Notes under the pieces: generated by a model
Seen by the model: the letters and a program-made list of their open reading frames with translations, nothing else
Database searches by the model: none
What the model was told of the DNA's origin: nothing
DNA from: Perlabentimonas sp041656735
Lineage (GTDB): Bacteria > Bacteroidota > Bacteroidia > Bacteroidales > Tenuifilaceae
Direction: 5' to 3'
Length of the DNA stretch: 64,000 nucleotides
Assembly (NCBI GenBank): GCA_041656735.1
Contig: JBBACY010000001.1
Location: forward strand, 189,303 to 253,302
Shown: positions 51,440 to 60,989 of the stretch, piece by piece
Numbering within the stretch: position 1 is the stretch's first letter
How the letters are laid out: every line of letters starts with the position of its first letter
Position numbers and translations under genes: made by a program

Positions 51440-53142
51440 CTAGAATATCCAGGTATTGCGCTAATAAGTTTCCTAGTATATTCAGATGTGGGAGAGTTAA
51501 AAACCTGATCGGCAATGCCATACTCAATAATGTTGCCGTTTTGCATAACCAGTATTCTGTTGCTCATGTATTTTACCACCGAAAGATCGTGTGATATAAA
51601 AATGTAGGTTAAGCCAAAATCCTTTTTTATCTGGTTAAGAAGATTTAGCATTTGAGCCTGAACCGAAACATCAAGGGCAGAAACCATCTCATCGCAAACC
51701 AAAACCTTAGGGTTTACAGCTAACGCACGAGCAATACCTATTCGCTGTCGCTGGCCCCCCGAAAACTCATGCGGGTAACGGTAAAAACTGTTTGGAGGCA
51801 ATGAAACGCGTGCAATAAGCTCTTCAGCTTTGCTTCGTTTGGCGTTTTTCGATTTAGCAAGCCCGTAAAAATCAATGGGTTCCATTATTGTTTCGCCCAC
51901 GGTAAGCCGAGGGTTAAGTGATGAGTAAGGATCCTGAAAAACCAGCTGTACATCCTGTTTAAATTGAGCCATTTGGGTTTTACTAAAACTTTTGATATTT
52001 TTTTCTCTGTACAAAATATTACCTGATGCGTAGGGCGTAAGACCTAATATTGCTCTACCGAGCGTTGTTTTGCCACAACCCGATTCGCCTACCAGTCCGA
52101 GGGTTTCGGTAGGGTATAAATTAAACGACAGATTATTAACCGCCTTAAACGAGCGAGTTGTGCTACCAAAAAAGTTTCGTTGCGTAATAAATTCAACATT
52201 AAGTCCACTAACATTAAGTATAGGTTGGTTTGAGTAAATGCGCTGGTTCTCTTTGTCCATATTTTGTTCTGGAATACAACCCATATTGTCGCCACTAAGA
52301 TACTGTTGCACAGTTGGTAATACTATGGGGCGTTTGTTTAGCGGAGGCCTACAGGCCATTAGTCCTTTGGTGTACGGATGCTGCGGAGCTAGTATGATTT
52401 GCGCAGTTTCGCCTTGTTCAACAAGAATACCATCTTTTAAAACGAGTATGCGATTGGTTACCTCGGATATTACGCCCAAATCGTGGCTAATAAAAATAAG
52501 GCTCATCCCCCTTCTTCTAACAATGCTGTTAAGCAAACCAATAATCTCCTTTTGAACAGTTACATCGAGCGCTGTTGTAGGCTCATCGGCAATAAGGACT
52601 GAAGGGTTTCCGGCTAATGCCATGGCAATCATTATGCGCTGTTTCTGCCCGCCGCTAAGCTGAAAAGGGTAACTTTTATATGCTTTTTCTGCTTCGGCAA
52701 TTTGCACCTCTTTAAGCAGCGATATACACCTAATTTTTAGTTGTTTTACCGATAGTTGTTGATGGACAGCAATGGCTTCCTCTACCTGCTTTCCGCATCG
52801 CATTGATGGGTTTAAAGAGGTCATTGGCTCCTGAAAAATCATTGCCAAATGTTTGCCACGCAGCTGTTTGTGTTTGTCGGTATTTAACCCAACAAGATTA
52901 GCTGTATCCTCATTCGGTAGGGTTAGGTTAACCAAACCAGAGGTGGTTTTTGCCCCAGGAGGGAGCAACCCCATAAGGCTAAGTGCTGTGATTGATTTGC
53001 CAGAGCCCGACTCTCCCACAATGCCTAATGACTCTCCCAATTTTAGAGAAAACGTAAGGTTTTGTAGTACGCACGATGAGCCAAATGCAATGGATAAATT
53101 GGTTACATCAAGAATATTGTCGGGTGTAATCGCTTTGCTCAT
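51436..53142 (-). CDS. Oligopeptide-type ABC transporter, fused double ATPase
   Basis: A 568-residue ATP-binding protein equivalent to DppD and DppF (OppD/OppF) joined in one chain. The first half has Walker A GESGSGKS, signature LSGGQKQR and Walker B VLIADEPTTALD. The second has GESGCGKT, FSGGQRQR and LVCDEMVSALD. Each half ends in an oligopeptide-type extension (QHPYTKGLMACRPP; SEYTRKLISAIPG). Such fusions drive uptake of peptides or similar nutrients. No matching permease or binding protein is nearby; the adjacent membrane gene is of the LolE type. The gene closes the rbfA operon. Confidence 0.95.
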   Translation of the reverse strand: MSKAITPDNILDVTNLSIAFGSSCVLQNLTFSLKLGESLGIVGESGSGKSITALSLMGLLPPGAKTTSGLVNLTLPNEDTANLVGLNTDKHKQLRGKHLAMIFQEPMTSLNPSMRCGKQVEEAIAVHQQLSVKQLKIRCISLLKEVQIAEAEKAYKSYPFQLSGGQKQRIMIAMALAGNPSVLIADEPTTALDVTVQKEIIGLLNSIVRRRGMSLIFISHDLGVISEVTNRILVLKDGILVEQGETAQIILAPQHPYTKGLMACRPPLNKRPIVLPTVQQYLSGDNMGCIPEQNMDKENQRIYSNQPILNVSGLNVEFITQRNFFGSTTRSFKAVNNLSFNLYPTETLGLVGESGCGKTTLGRAILGLTPYASGNILYREKNIKSFSKTQMAQFKQDVQLVFQDPYSSLNPRLTVGETIMEPIDFYGLAKSKNAKRSKAEELIARVSLPPNSFYRYPHEFSGGQRQRIGIARALAVNPKVLVCDEMVSALDVSVQAQMLNLLNQIKKDFGLTYIFISHDLSVVKYMSNRILVMQNGNIIEYGIADQVFNSPTSEYTRKLISAIPGYSS

Positions 53143-53159
53143 AAAGGTATCCTTTAGTG

Positions 53160-54395
53160 CTAGTGGTTACCAGTGCTTTGTTGAGAAAGTATTCGTTTGG
53201 TAATAATTCGAACGGGAAAACGAGCAGCCAAAAAACCGATTGTAAAAACCAGAATCAGAATTAACGTAATGTCAAGCGGCTGTATGTCAACAGGGTAAGC
53301 GTCAATTATAAACTGGCCCGAACCCTGTAATTTTACGATGCCAAACGTAATTTGTAACCAGCAAATAAATATACCTAGAGCCGCACCAACAATAGTTCCG
53401 GCCATAGAAATTAGTAGTCCCTCAGTTAAAAAAATGTTCTGAATAGTACTTTTACTGGCCCCAAGGCTTCGTAGGGTTTCTGCATCCTTTCGTTTTTCAA
53501 TAATAAGCATTGATAGGGTTCCCACAATGTTAAACGAAGCAATTATAAGAATTAGCGTGAGGATGAGACCTACGACTAACTTTTCGGACTTCATGGTGCG
53601 GTAGAGCGATTCGTTTTGCTGATACCTATTTTTAACGTTGAATCCATCGCCTAAAATATTCTGAAAATCTTGTTGTACCTTTTTATGGTTGGCTTCAGGC
53701 TTTAGCTTAACCTCGATAGAAGTAACCTGATTGTCGTAATTAAGCATATTTCGTACAAACTCAATGGGAGCTAGAACGTATTGCGTATCGAACTCTTGCT
53801 CAATAGCAAATACCCCCGAGGGCATTATTGCTTTAGAAGTAAAGGCTGATGCCGATGTTATGCTTGGTATGTGACCTCTGCGAGGCATATGAATTTCAAG
53901 GGCGTCGAAATGCGCTAAATTTGCGTTTAGATAAATGGCAACACCTTGGCCCATCACTGCCATTGGCTGACTGCCTCTCCATAGCAAAAACTCACCGTCG
54001 ATAAGCATTGAGTCGATACCAGTTTGTTGTTTATAGTTTTGGCTAACCCCTTTTATGGTGCCAATATGCTGCTTGTTTCGATATTTGAATATTGCATTCT
54101 CCTCAACAATCTCTGAAAAAACCAGAACCGATGGGTGGTTGCGTATGCTATTTAGTTTATGTAGGCTGTCGGGAAATGTTTTGCCTTCAACGATCGATAT
54201 TTTCATATCGGAATCGACAAAAGAGAACATATTCTGAATAAGAGAATCGAACCCATTAAACACCGAGAGTACCACAACTAGCGCCATAACACCAGTTGCC
54301 ATAGCAGCCACCGATATTATGGATATGATATTAATAATATTGTGCATTTTTTTTGCGAATAAATAACGGCGCGCAATAAATAGGGAGAAGTTCAT
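53160..54395 (-). CDS. ABC permease of the LolC/LolE (FtsX-like) family
   Basis: A 411-residue inner-membrane protein. One transmembrane helix lies near residues 20-45, a long periplasmic MacB-like domain at about 45-260, and three helices in the last 150 residues. LolE-like sequence is clear at both ends (FIARRYLFAKKMHNIINIISIIS; MLIIEKRKDAETLRSLGASKSTIQNIFLTEG). The family extracts lipoproteins or drives mechanotransmission and needs a LolD-type ATPase, which is not adjacent. The double ATPase 17 bp downstream is of the peptide-uptake kind, so I treat the pairing as operon context only. Confidence 0.92.
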   Translation of the reverse strand: MNFSLFIARRYLFAKKMHNIINIISIISVAAMATGVMALVVVLSVFNGFDSLIQNMFSFVDSDMKISIVEGKTFPDSLHKLNSIRNHPSVLVFSEIVEENAIFKYRNKQHIGTIKGVSQNYKQQTGIDSMLIDGEFLLWRGSQPMAVMGQGVAIYLNANLAHFDALEIHMPRRGHIPSITSASAFTSKAIMPSGVFAIEQEFDTQYVLAPIEFVRNMLNYDNQVTSIEVKLKPEANHKKVQQDFQNILGDGFNVKNRYQQNESLYRTMKSEKLVVGLILTLILIIASFNIVGTLSMLIIEKRKDAETLRSLGASKSTIQNIFLTEGLLISMAGTIVGAALGIFICWLQITFGIVKLQGSGQFIIDAYPVDIQPLDITLILILVFTIGFLAARFPVRIITKRILSQQSTGNH

Positions 54396-54405
54396 GGTTT
54401 GTATA

Positions 54406-55179
54406 TTAGGAGGGTTTTACGCAAAGGTATATAACCTCGTCCAATGGTAAGGCGTAACGTGTTGCTAAATCTTTAGGCAGAGTATCTACGAAGTTATCCT
54501 CGGTAACAATAAAACCCGCATCTCTAAGTTTTTGGGGATAATCTTGCCCATAAAGCCTTAAATGGTCGCGCTGACCGTAATGCAACTCACGAAGCGCCGG
54601 TGTATTAATGGTTTTATCTTCAAGAGTTTGACTTAAGCTAGGGTCAATTGGTACCTGAAAAATTCCAAATCCGTAGGGTTTCATCACCCTAAATAATTCC
54701 GACATCGCTTTTGAGTCGTTGGGTACATGTTCAAGCACATGGTTGCAAAGAATAATGTCAAAAGAGTTATCGGGTAGGGGCATATTCTGAATATCGAGCT
54801 TGACTTCGGCCCAAGGTGAGTTTAGGTCGGCTGTAACATATTCGATATTAGATAGTTTGGCGAATTTTTTAATAAAGCAATACTCGGGAGCAATATGGAG
54901 GACCCTGTTTTTTGCTGTAAAAAAAGTTGTTCTGTCCTTTAGATAAAGCCATATTAGTCTGTGCCTTTCAAGTGACAAAGAGTGAGGGGCAAGGGCATTT
55001 TTTCTAGTATTAATGCGACCATAAGGCAGAAGTTTTCGATACGATTTGCCGCTAATAGGGTCGGTAAATTTTTTACCGAGGTAAAAAATACCAACAAACT
55101 TTAGTATTGCTCCTGCAAAGCGTTGAAGTTGATGCCTAGGTACAAAACGGCTTACCAAAGATACAATACGTTTAATCAT
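54406..55179 (-). CDS. SAM-dependent methyltransferase (class I)
   Basis: A 257-residue methyltransferase of the Methyltransf_11 type. The SAM-binding region is visible as VLHIAPE (motif I, usually with Gly), the acidic turn VTADLNSP and the motif IV segment FDIILCNHVLEHVPND. The substrate is unknown. The basic N-terminal 40 residues are not a signal peptide. It lies 3 bp after rbfA and 10 bp before the LolE-like gene, so it is co-transcribed with both. Confidence 0.88.
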   Translation of the reverse strand: MIKRIVSLVSRFVPRHQLQRFAGAILKFVGIFYLGKKFTDPISGKSYRKLLPYGRINTRKNALAPHSLSLERHRLIWLYLKDRTTFFTAKNRVLHIAPEYCFIKKFAKLSNIEYVTADLNSPWAEVKLDIQNMPLPDNSFDIILCNHVLEHVPNDSKAMSELFRVMKPYGFGIFQVPIDPSLSQTLEDKTINTPALRELHYGQRDHLRLYGQDYPQKLRDAGFIVTEDNFVDTLPKDLATRYALPLDEVIYLCVKPS

Positions 55180-55182
55180 ACC

Positions 55183-55521
55183 TTAATCTTTAAGCAGTCG
55201 GTCAATGTTTTCAATATAGTCTAGCGAGTCGTCTATATAGAAAGTAAGGTTGGGTACAATGCGCATTTGATTGCGAATTCGTTGCCCCAGTTCGAACCGA
55301 ATAGACTTAGTATGTAGTTTTATGAGTTCGAGAACTTCTTCCTTACCGCTAGTTGGGAAAATACTGACATAAACCTTGGCTATACCTAAGTCGGGGCTTA
55401 CCCTAACGGCCGTAACGGTAATCATTTTTCCCTGAAAAACCGTTTGAGCTTGGCGCAAGAATATTTCGCCCAAATCTTTTTGAATTTGGCGCGAAACCTT
55501 GCTTAATCTTGTTCCTTCCAT
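55183..55521 (-). CDS. rbfA: Ribosome-binding factor A
   Basis: A 112-residue KH-domain protein needed for maturation of the 30S subunit. Family features are RLSKVSRQIQKDLGEIF at the start, VSPDLGIAKVYVSIFP in the middle and ELGQRIRNQMRIVPNLTFYIDDSLDY near the end. It is the first gene of a four-gene leftward operon. Confidence 0.97.
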   Translation of the reverse strand: MEGTRLSKVSRQIQKDLGEIFLRQAQTVFQGKMITVTAVRVSPDLGIAKVYVSIFPTSGKEEVLELIKLHTKSIRFELGQRIRNQMRIVPNLTFYIDDSLDYIENIDRLLKD

Positions 55522-55547
55522 CTTTTTCCCTTTGTTATTAGTAAATG

Positions 55548-55555
55548 CAAATATA
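55548..55555 (-). promoter_or_regulatory. -7 promoter box of the rbfA operon
   Basis: The minus strand reads TATATTTG, a perfect TAnnTTTG match, 27 bp upstream of the ATG at 55521. Confidence 0.55.
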
Positions 55556-55792
55556 AGTATTTGTTGACAATGAACCGTTCATTTCTTCAAAACTGATGGA
55601 TTGGTTCACATATTGAACAGATTTTTATCGTGTATGCTGCAAAACGATTACTGTTTTGGAGGAGGAGTGCAGTTTATTTTGTTGTTTAATTTAACTTGCC
55701 GCCTTGTTTCAGATTGTATGAACTAACGAACAAGTTTTTTTAATTGACAAAATGTTCCTTACTCTATAGGCGCTGCAATGATGCTTGGTTTA

Positions 55793-56470
55793 TCACTCGG
55801 TGTATGCCGCTTCAATGGCTCTATTTATGAATGCAATTAAGGGTTGCATTTGGGTAAAAGAAAGCAGAACCTTACTCATCAAATTTTGCGAAAGCACATC
55901 GCTATCACTCAGCATATGCGTTGGTGTTATCTGTTTTAGTTTCAGATAATGAGCAACATCCGAAGTGTCTGAGAAGCCAGTTGGTACTTTTTTAAGGAAG
56001 TTTGATCCTAAAGTCGTAAAAGTTTCTGTAAAATTAGGGTTGGTAACGATTTTAAGAAAGTCATCGGAGTAAAAATCCATATCCTCCCTAATGCTTTTAA
56101 TGATTTTGCCTTGTGGTCTGTAAAGACCACCTGAAACGAACGAACCATTGGGTGCGAGATGAAAGTAGTATCCAGCCCACTGACTTTTACGACCCCCCTT
56201 TGCAATATATGCCCCCATATTGGTTTTATAGGGACTCTTATCGGTTGCGAAACGAAGATCACGGAAAATTCGGAATATACATTCCTTCGGACTAACCAAT
56301 CCGATAAATGGGTCGATTAGCGCTAACTCTGTAATAAGGCTTTGTATAAATTCAGAAAAGTTTTCTTTTGCCTGCTCGTACCTACCTTTATTACTAGTAA
56401 ACCATTCCCGATTGTTGTTGTCTTTTAAATCGGACAAAAACGCGAAAGTTTCTGGTTTAAGAGCATACAT
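55793..56470 (-). CDS. DUF2461 family protein
   Basis: A 225-residue cytoplasmic protein of the DUF2461 (TIGR02453) family, whose function is unknown. Recognisable segments are FLSDLKDNNNREWFTSNKGRYE at the start, ECIFRIFRDLRFATDKSPYKTNMGAYI and WAGYYFHLAPNGSFVSGGLYRP. The length is normal. It starts 6 bp after the glmS stop, so it is the last gene of the GT5-DUF4270-glmS unit. Confidence 0.93.
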   Translation of the reverse strand: MYALKPETFAFLSDLKDNNNREWFTSNKGRYEQAKENFSEFIQSLITELALIDPFIGLVSPKECIFRIFRDLRFATDKSPYKTNMGAYIAKGGRKSQWAGYYFHLAPNGSFVSGGLYRPQGKIIKSIREDMDFYSDDFLKIVTNPNFTETFTTLGSNFLKKVPTGFSDTSDVAHYLKLKQITPTHMLSDSDVLSQNLMSKVLLSFTQMQPLIAFINRAIEAAYTE

Positions 56471-56476
56471 ATAAAA

Positions 56477-58312
56477 CTATTCAACAGTAACCGATTTAGC
56501 TAGATTGCGAGGCTGGTCAACATTACATCCACGTAAAAGGGCGATATGATAAGCCAACAGTTGCAAGGGTATTACGGCTAGTAGAGATTCGACAATTTCA
56601 CTGGCCTTAGGAATTTCTATCGAATAGTCGGACATTGACTTAATGATAGTGTCGCCTTCTGTTACGATTGAAATAATAATTCCTTTTCGGGCTTTTACTT
56701 CCTGTATATTGCTTACCACCTTATCGTAACTACTATCCTGTGGAGCAATAACAACAACGGGCATTTTGTCATCGATTAGAGCAATTGGGCCGTGTTTCAT
56801 TTCGGCAGCAGGGTAGCCTTCGGCATGTATATACGAAATTTCCTTAAGTTTAAGAGCACCTTCAAGAGCAACTGGAAAGAAGTATCCTCTACCTAAGTAT
56901 AGGAAGTTGGTGGCTTCTTTAAAAACCTCGGATATCTCCTTAATCTTTTCGTTCGACTCTAATATTTTTTCTATTTTTTGAGGAACAGCAAGCATTTCGC
57001 CAATAAGCTGCTCGTACCTTTGCTGAGTAATAATATTACGCTCCCTACCGAGTAGCATGGCTATTAGGGTTAGTACGGTAACCTGTGCAGTAAACGCTTT
57101 GGTTGAGGCCACCCCAATTTCTGGGCCAGCATGGGTGTAAACACCTGCATCGGTTTCGCGCGGAATACTTGAGCCCACAACGTTACAAATGCCTAGAACA
57201 ATGGCACCAGCCTCACGGGCTAGTCTAATTGCAGCTAGTGTGTCGGCTGTTTCGCCACTTTGACTAATGGCAATAACAATATCGTCTTTGTGGATAATTG
57301 GGTTTCGGTATCTGAACTCCGAGGCGTACTCAACTTCTACTGGAATACGTGCAAACTCTTCAATAAGATACTCGCCAACCAGCGCGGCATGCCATGATGT
57401 ACCGCAGCCAATTAACAGAATGCGGTTTGCCTTTATTAATCGGGGTAAAACTTGAAACAGCCCGCCAAGATGAATGTTTTTATGGTCGGCAGATATTCGT
57501 CCGCGGAAAGTATCGGTTATGCTACGTGGTTGTTCAAATATCTCTTTAAGCATAAAATGGTCGAAACCATTTTTTTCAATCTCTTCTAAATCGAGGTCTA
57601 GGGTTTGTATGCGAGGCTCCAGAGCCTCGTTCATAACTGTTTTTAACGATAACTCGTTCTTTTTAATTATCGCCACATCGTTATCATTAAGAAAGATAAC
57701 GCTGTTAGTGAATTCGATTATAGGTGTTGCATCTGAGGCAACGAAATATTCATTTTCACCAACTCCAATAACTAGGGGGCTCCCTTTGCGAGCTGCAATA
57801 AGTGTATCGGGTTCATCACGACAAATAACAACAATACCATAGGCGCCTACCACTTTTGTGAGGGCCAGGCGAACGGCAATTTCGGCAGTAATATTTCCTT
57901 TTAAATATATGTACTCAATAAGGTTAACCAGTATTTCGGTATCGGTATCGGATTGGAATTTATACCCTCTACGTTCAAGTTTTATTTTAAGGTGGGTATA
58001 GTTTTCAATTATTCCGTTATGAATAATAACGAAATGACCATTCATTGAGGTGTGAGGGTGTGCATTTACATTGTTGGGCTCGCCGTGTGTTGCCCAGCGG
58101 GTGTGCCCAATTCCAATTGTACCTCCTTTTGGCCTCGATCCTATGTAATTTTCGAGGTCGGCCACTTTACCCTTCTGCTTGTAAAGCATAACTTCATTAT
58201 CAACAAGGCAAATTCCTGCCGAGTCGTACCCTCTGTACTCTAGGCGCTTAAGGCCATTTATAATAACGCCATAAGCGTCTCTATTTCCGTTGTAGGCTAC
58301 AATTCCGCACAT
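56477..58312 (-). CDS. glmS: Glutamine--fructose-6-phosphate aminotransferase (isomerizing)
   Basis: A 611-residue enzyme that makes glucosamine-6-phosphate, the first step to UDP-GlcNAc for peptidoglycan and lipid A. The N-terminal glutaminase starts MCGIVAYNGN, with Cys2 as nucleophile after Met removal, and has the typical GHTRWATHGEPN and HNGIIENY. Two SIS domains follow (LIGCGTSWHAALVGEYLIEE; ISQSGETADTLAAIR; SYIHAEGYPAAEMKHGPIAL). It ends in PRNLAKSVTVE, the conserved C-terminus. It starts 4 bp after DUF4270. No glmS ribozyme was found, as expected for an internal operon gene. Confidence 0.98.
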   Translation of the reverse strand: MCGIVAYNGNRDAYGVIINGLKRLEYRGYDSAGICLVDNEVMLYKQKGKVADLENYIGSRPKGGTIGIGHTRWATHGEPNNVNAHPHTSMNGHFVIIHNGIIENYTHLKIKLERRGYKFQSDTDTEILVNLIEYIYLKGNITAEIAVRLALTKVVGAYGIVVICRDEPDTLIAARKGSPLVIGVGENEYFVASDATPIIEFTNSVIFLNDNDVAIIKKNELSLKTVMNEALEPRIQTLDLDLEEIEKNGFDHFMLKEIFEQPRSITDTFRGRISADHKNIHLGGLFQVLPRLIKANRILLIGCGTSWHAALVGEYLIEEFARIPVEVEYASEFRYRNPIIHKDDIVIAISQSGETADTLAAIRLAREAGAIVLGICNVVGSSIPRETDAGVYTHAGPEIGVASTKAFTAQVTVLTLIAMLLGRERNIITQQRYEQLIGEMLAVPQKIEKILESNEKIKEISEVFKEATNFLYLGRGYFFPVALEGALKLKEISYIHAEGYPAAEMKHGPIALIDDKMPVVVIAPQDSSYDKVVSNIQEVKARKGIIISIVTEGDTIIKSMSDYSIEIPKASEIVESLLAVIPLQLLAYHIALLRGCNVDQPRNLAKSVTVE

Positions 58313-58316
58313 ATAT

Positions 58317-59618
58317 TTAAAACTTTGTGTAAGTAATAATTAATTTCATTCGTTGGCTGTTATTCCATGAACGGATTACTGCACCGTAGGGGTTTGCATA
58401 AGCGTTTCCGGGTTCAACATAGAATACAGGCTCCCCGTCAGGGTCGTTTAAAAGTGTTTGTAAATAGTGGGTAATGTTGAATGAGTAATACTTCTTGCTT
58501 TTTTTGTATTGTCCGTCGAAAACGTCTTGATTAATAGCTAAGTCGAGAAGGTTGGCTCGTACATCATCTTTTTCTGTATAGAAAACGATGCTGCGAAGAA
58601 GTGAATCGGCAGGCATATTTTGGTGTTCCTCTAGTTCGAGTCTCAGCTCTGCTCGGTTAATAGATACGGGCATTAGATCAACCCATTGTTGTATATCTTT
58701 TAGCTCAATTTTACCTCGGGCAGCACCTAGGCCTTTAATATAAAACACAGAATCTTGAGTGTTTTCGTTTGGACTAAAACTCATTGCCAGCGAGGGGTCT
58801 GCTGCGCTAAGGTCGTGTTCAAAGTGGTTAAAGCGTGCTAGTTCTTCGGTAAAGAAAAGGGAGAAGGTTAGGTTGGTATTCTTGGTATTTTCTCTCTCCT
58901 TATCGTTTTTATAAAAAACGGACAATTTTGAACTTGTATTATTATAGTCAAACAAATACATCCCTTTAGCATAGGAAGCAAAGGTATTTGTGGCTTTAAC
59001 ACACATGCCATATAGATGTTTTTGGAAGTTTATTTGGCTGCCAAAAATGTTAGTATCGTTCTGAGATGCAAGGAAAAGTTTTTCTTGAATCCAACTGTGG
59101 TTTATTGGAATTTTTAGGAGTTTTTCTTCTCCATTATATGGTGCAACTAGGCTGGCAATCTCTGTTCCTCCTAAAAACCTATCAATATTGCCGATACCGT
59201 TGTAACTTTTTCTTTGTTGAAGCGAGTCGGCAAGTTCGTAAACTCCAATGTTAATTGGTTCATCTCCTAATTTATCGGCTAGTGAGATGTATATAAAGGC
59301 CGAGTCGATGGTTGGATTTGCACCAAAAGAGAAGCCCGCTTTAGTTAGAGCAAGTTGGGTAAAGAATTGGGCTTTCGTTCTACCAAAAACAGGGTCGTAA
59401 GTTTCTCCCAAAACGGCAGTTATAAAATAGGCCGTATTTATAGAGTCGTAGTTTTGAGTGAAAGCGGATAGTTGAAAAGAGGTATCGGTTTTAACCCTAA
59501 CCAAATCTTGCGAAGGCAATAAGTCGCCCCCTAAGTAATCTGGAGGCGAAATGCATTGCCAAAAAAAGAGAGAGGAAACCAAAAAAAATGAAAAGATTAT
59601 TAGCCCCTTGCGGAGCAT
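58317..59618 (-). CDS. DUF4270 family lipoprotein
   Basis: A 433-residue envelope protein of the DUF4270 family, found in Bacteroidota with unknown function. The signal peptide MLRKGLIIFSFFLVSSLFFWQC leads to PPDYLGGDLLPSQDLVRVKTDT, the typical mature start. It ends RSWNNSQRMKLIITYT. I use the ATG at 59618 because it starts directly at the signal peptide. The ATG at 59651 (444 residues) would overlap the upstream gene by 14 bp and is the alternative. The gene is tightly placed between the GT5 protein and glmS. Confidence 0.9.
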   Translation of the reverse strand: MLRKGLIIFSFFLVSSLFFWQCISPPDYLGGDLLPSQDLVRVKTDTSFQLSAFTQNYDSINTAYFITAVLGETYDPVFGRTKAQFFTQLALTKAGFSFGANPTIDSAFIYISLADKLGDEPINIGVYELADSLQQRKSYNGIGNIDRFLGGTEIASLVAPYNGEEKLLKIPINHSWIQEKLFLASQNDTNIFGSQINFQKHLYGMCVKATNTFASYAKGMYLFDYNNTSSKLSVFYKNDKERENTKNTNLTFSLFFTEELARFNHFEHDLSAADPSLAMSFSPNENTQDSVFYIKGLGAARGKIELKDIQQWVDLMPVSINRAELRLELEEHQNMPADSLLRSIVFYTEKDDVRANLLDLAINQDVFDGQYKKSKKYYSFNITHYLQTLLNDPDGEPVFYVEPGNAYANPYGAVIRSWNNSQRMKLIITYTKF

Positions 59619-59637
59619 AAAAGATAAAGCGGAAGAG

Positions 59638-60465
59638 TTACTTTTTAACATTGGCTGTGTTGTTTAGTACTTTGTCGTAAAACGAATTAATTTGATCAAC
59701 ATAGTCATCCATTCCACTGTATTTTAGAACAGGTTTGCTTTCAGTATTTAGGTGCTGTTCTAGCTCTGTTTCTATACTTGGGCTTCCTACCACTATGCCA
59801 TCAGAATACTTGAGTGCAAACTTAGTTAAGTTTATGTAATTTGGAGTGTTAAGAAGTTCTAAATTTTTCTTGGTAATATTCTCGAGAAGGAGTTTTTTCT
59901 TTAAATCGGGGTTTAAATCGGGCGTAAAAGCATCGTCATATACGGAAGTTATTACCTTAGCCTTTGCAAATACAGGGTCATCGCTGTATGCTTGTTTAAC
60001 TAAAATGGGTATAAAAGACGAAAACCAGCCGTGGCAATGAACAATATCTGGAGCCCAGCGAAGTTTTTTAACGGTTTCCATTACACCCCTGGCAAAAAAT
60101 ATGGCACGCTCGTCATTATCGGGGAAGTAAGCCCCCTCGTCATCGGTTAAAACATTCTTGCGCTGAAAATAATCCTCATTATCGATGAAGTAAACCTGCA
60201 TACGGGCACTTTGTATTGAGGCTACTTTTATAATTAGGGGGTGGTCGTTATCATCAATAACCAAATTCATTCCTGAGAGCCTAATCACCTCATGAAGCTG
60301 ATTTCTGCGCTCGTTAATACAGCCCCAACGAGGCATAAATGTGCGAATTTCCCTGCCTTTTTCTTGAATTCCCTGTGGTAAATTTCTACCAATAATAGAC
60401 ATATTGCTCTCGTCGAGATAGGGGGTAATCTCTTGGGAGATAAACAGAACTTTTACGCTTTTCAT
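59638..60465 (-). CDS. Glycogen/starch synthase N-terminal domain (GT5) protein
   Basis: A 275-residue protein corresponding to only the N-terminal catalytic half of GT5 glycogen synthases. Visible are VLFISQEITPYLDESNMSIIGRNLPQGIQEKG, the segment REIRTFMPRWGCIN and PDIVHCHGWFSSFIPIL. The C-terminal GT-B half that binds ADP-glucose is missing, yet the short form is regular in Bacteroidia, so it is not a recent truncation. Whether it is catalytic alone is doubtful. The ATG at 60465 is chosen over an upstream TTG. It heads the unit with DUF4270, glmS and DUF2461. Confidence 0.85.
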   Translation of the reverse strand: MKSVKVLFISQEITPYLDESNMSIIGRNLPQGIQEKGREIRTFMPRWGCINERRNQLHEVIRLSGMNLVIDDNDHPLIIKVASIQSARMQVYFIDNEDYFQRKNVLTDDEGAYFPDNDERAIFFARGVMETVKKLRWAPDIVHCHGWFSSFIPILVKQAYSDDPVFAKAKVITSVYDDAFTPDLNPDLKKKLLLENITKKNLELLNTPNYINLTKFALKYSDGIVVGSPSIETELEQHLNTESKPVLKYSGMDDYVDQINSFYDKVLNNTANVKK

Positions 60466-60550
60466 TTTATTTAATTTTCTTAACCACAATTAGTTGTAAA
60501 AAAATATGGCGGATCAAAATATGGCATAAACCACCTCCTTTTTCACGATA

Positions 60551-60558
60551 CAAAAGTA
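60551..60558 (-). promoter_or_regulatory. -7 promoter box of the GT5-glmS operon
   Basis: The minus strand reads TACTTTTG, a perfect TAnnTTTG match, 86 bp upstream of the ATG at 60465. The remaining spacer to 60825 shows nothing else. Confidence 0.5.
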
Positions 60559-60824
60559 TAAAAAATTTTCCACAATTTACCTAATCCGTTTAAATGGCTG
60601 TATTACAGTGAAGTAAAAAGGCGAGGAGGGTAGTGCTATTTTCCTAAATGAGCTATAATATGCACTATGGCTAAACGTTTTTGTTGTAGTTGTGCATAAA
60701 AACACTTAATTATCTTAGGTAGATATGATATATATGCCCCTTTACAATCATATGTGAACTGTTCAGAATTTGGGGGGTGGCACCAAGGCATTGGCCATAG
60801 TGTATTGCTGTAATACTCTTAAAC

Positions 60825-60872
60825 AAAAACCCTTTTGCTTTGCTGCTTATTGCTAGGCGAAAGGGTTTTTTT
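60825..60872. terminator. Bidirectional terminator after the mannose-1-phosphate guanylyltransferase gene
   Basis: The stem AAACCCTTTTGC / GCGAAAGGGTTT (one mismatch), with a loop of about 20 nt, is flanked by an A-run and a run of seven T. It lies about 120 bp past the stop codon at 60990. Confidence 0.7.
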
Positions 60873-60989
60873 ATTAATTGGTTTAGTATGCTTTAGCATT
60901 TGATAATAATTAGGCGGTAGACCTTAAGCTAAAGGGAAAAATCCTAGGCTTCGGGAGCAATTTTATTTTAGGATTAAACTCTATCTGTT

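Noticed and set aside
56400..56480. glmS ribozyme or riboswitch
   Set aside because: glmS is internal to an operon, with 4 bp before it, leaving no room for a leader.
59638..60465. GT5 protein as a recently truncated glycogen synthase pseudogene
   Set aside because: The short form with intact flanking operon structure is, to my knowledge, regular in Bacteroidia; no frameshift or leftover C-terminal half is visible downstream.
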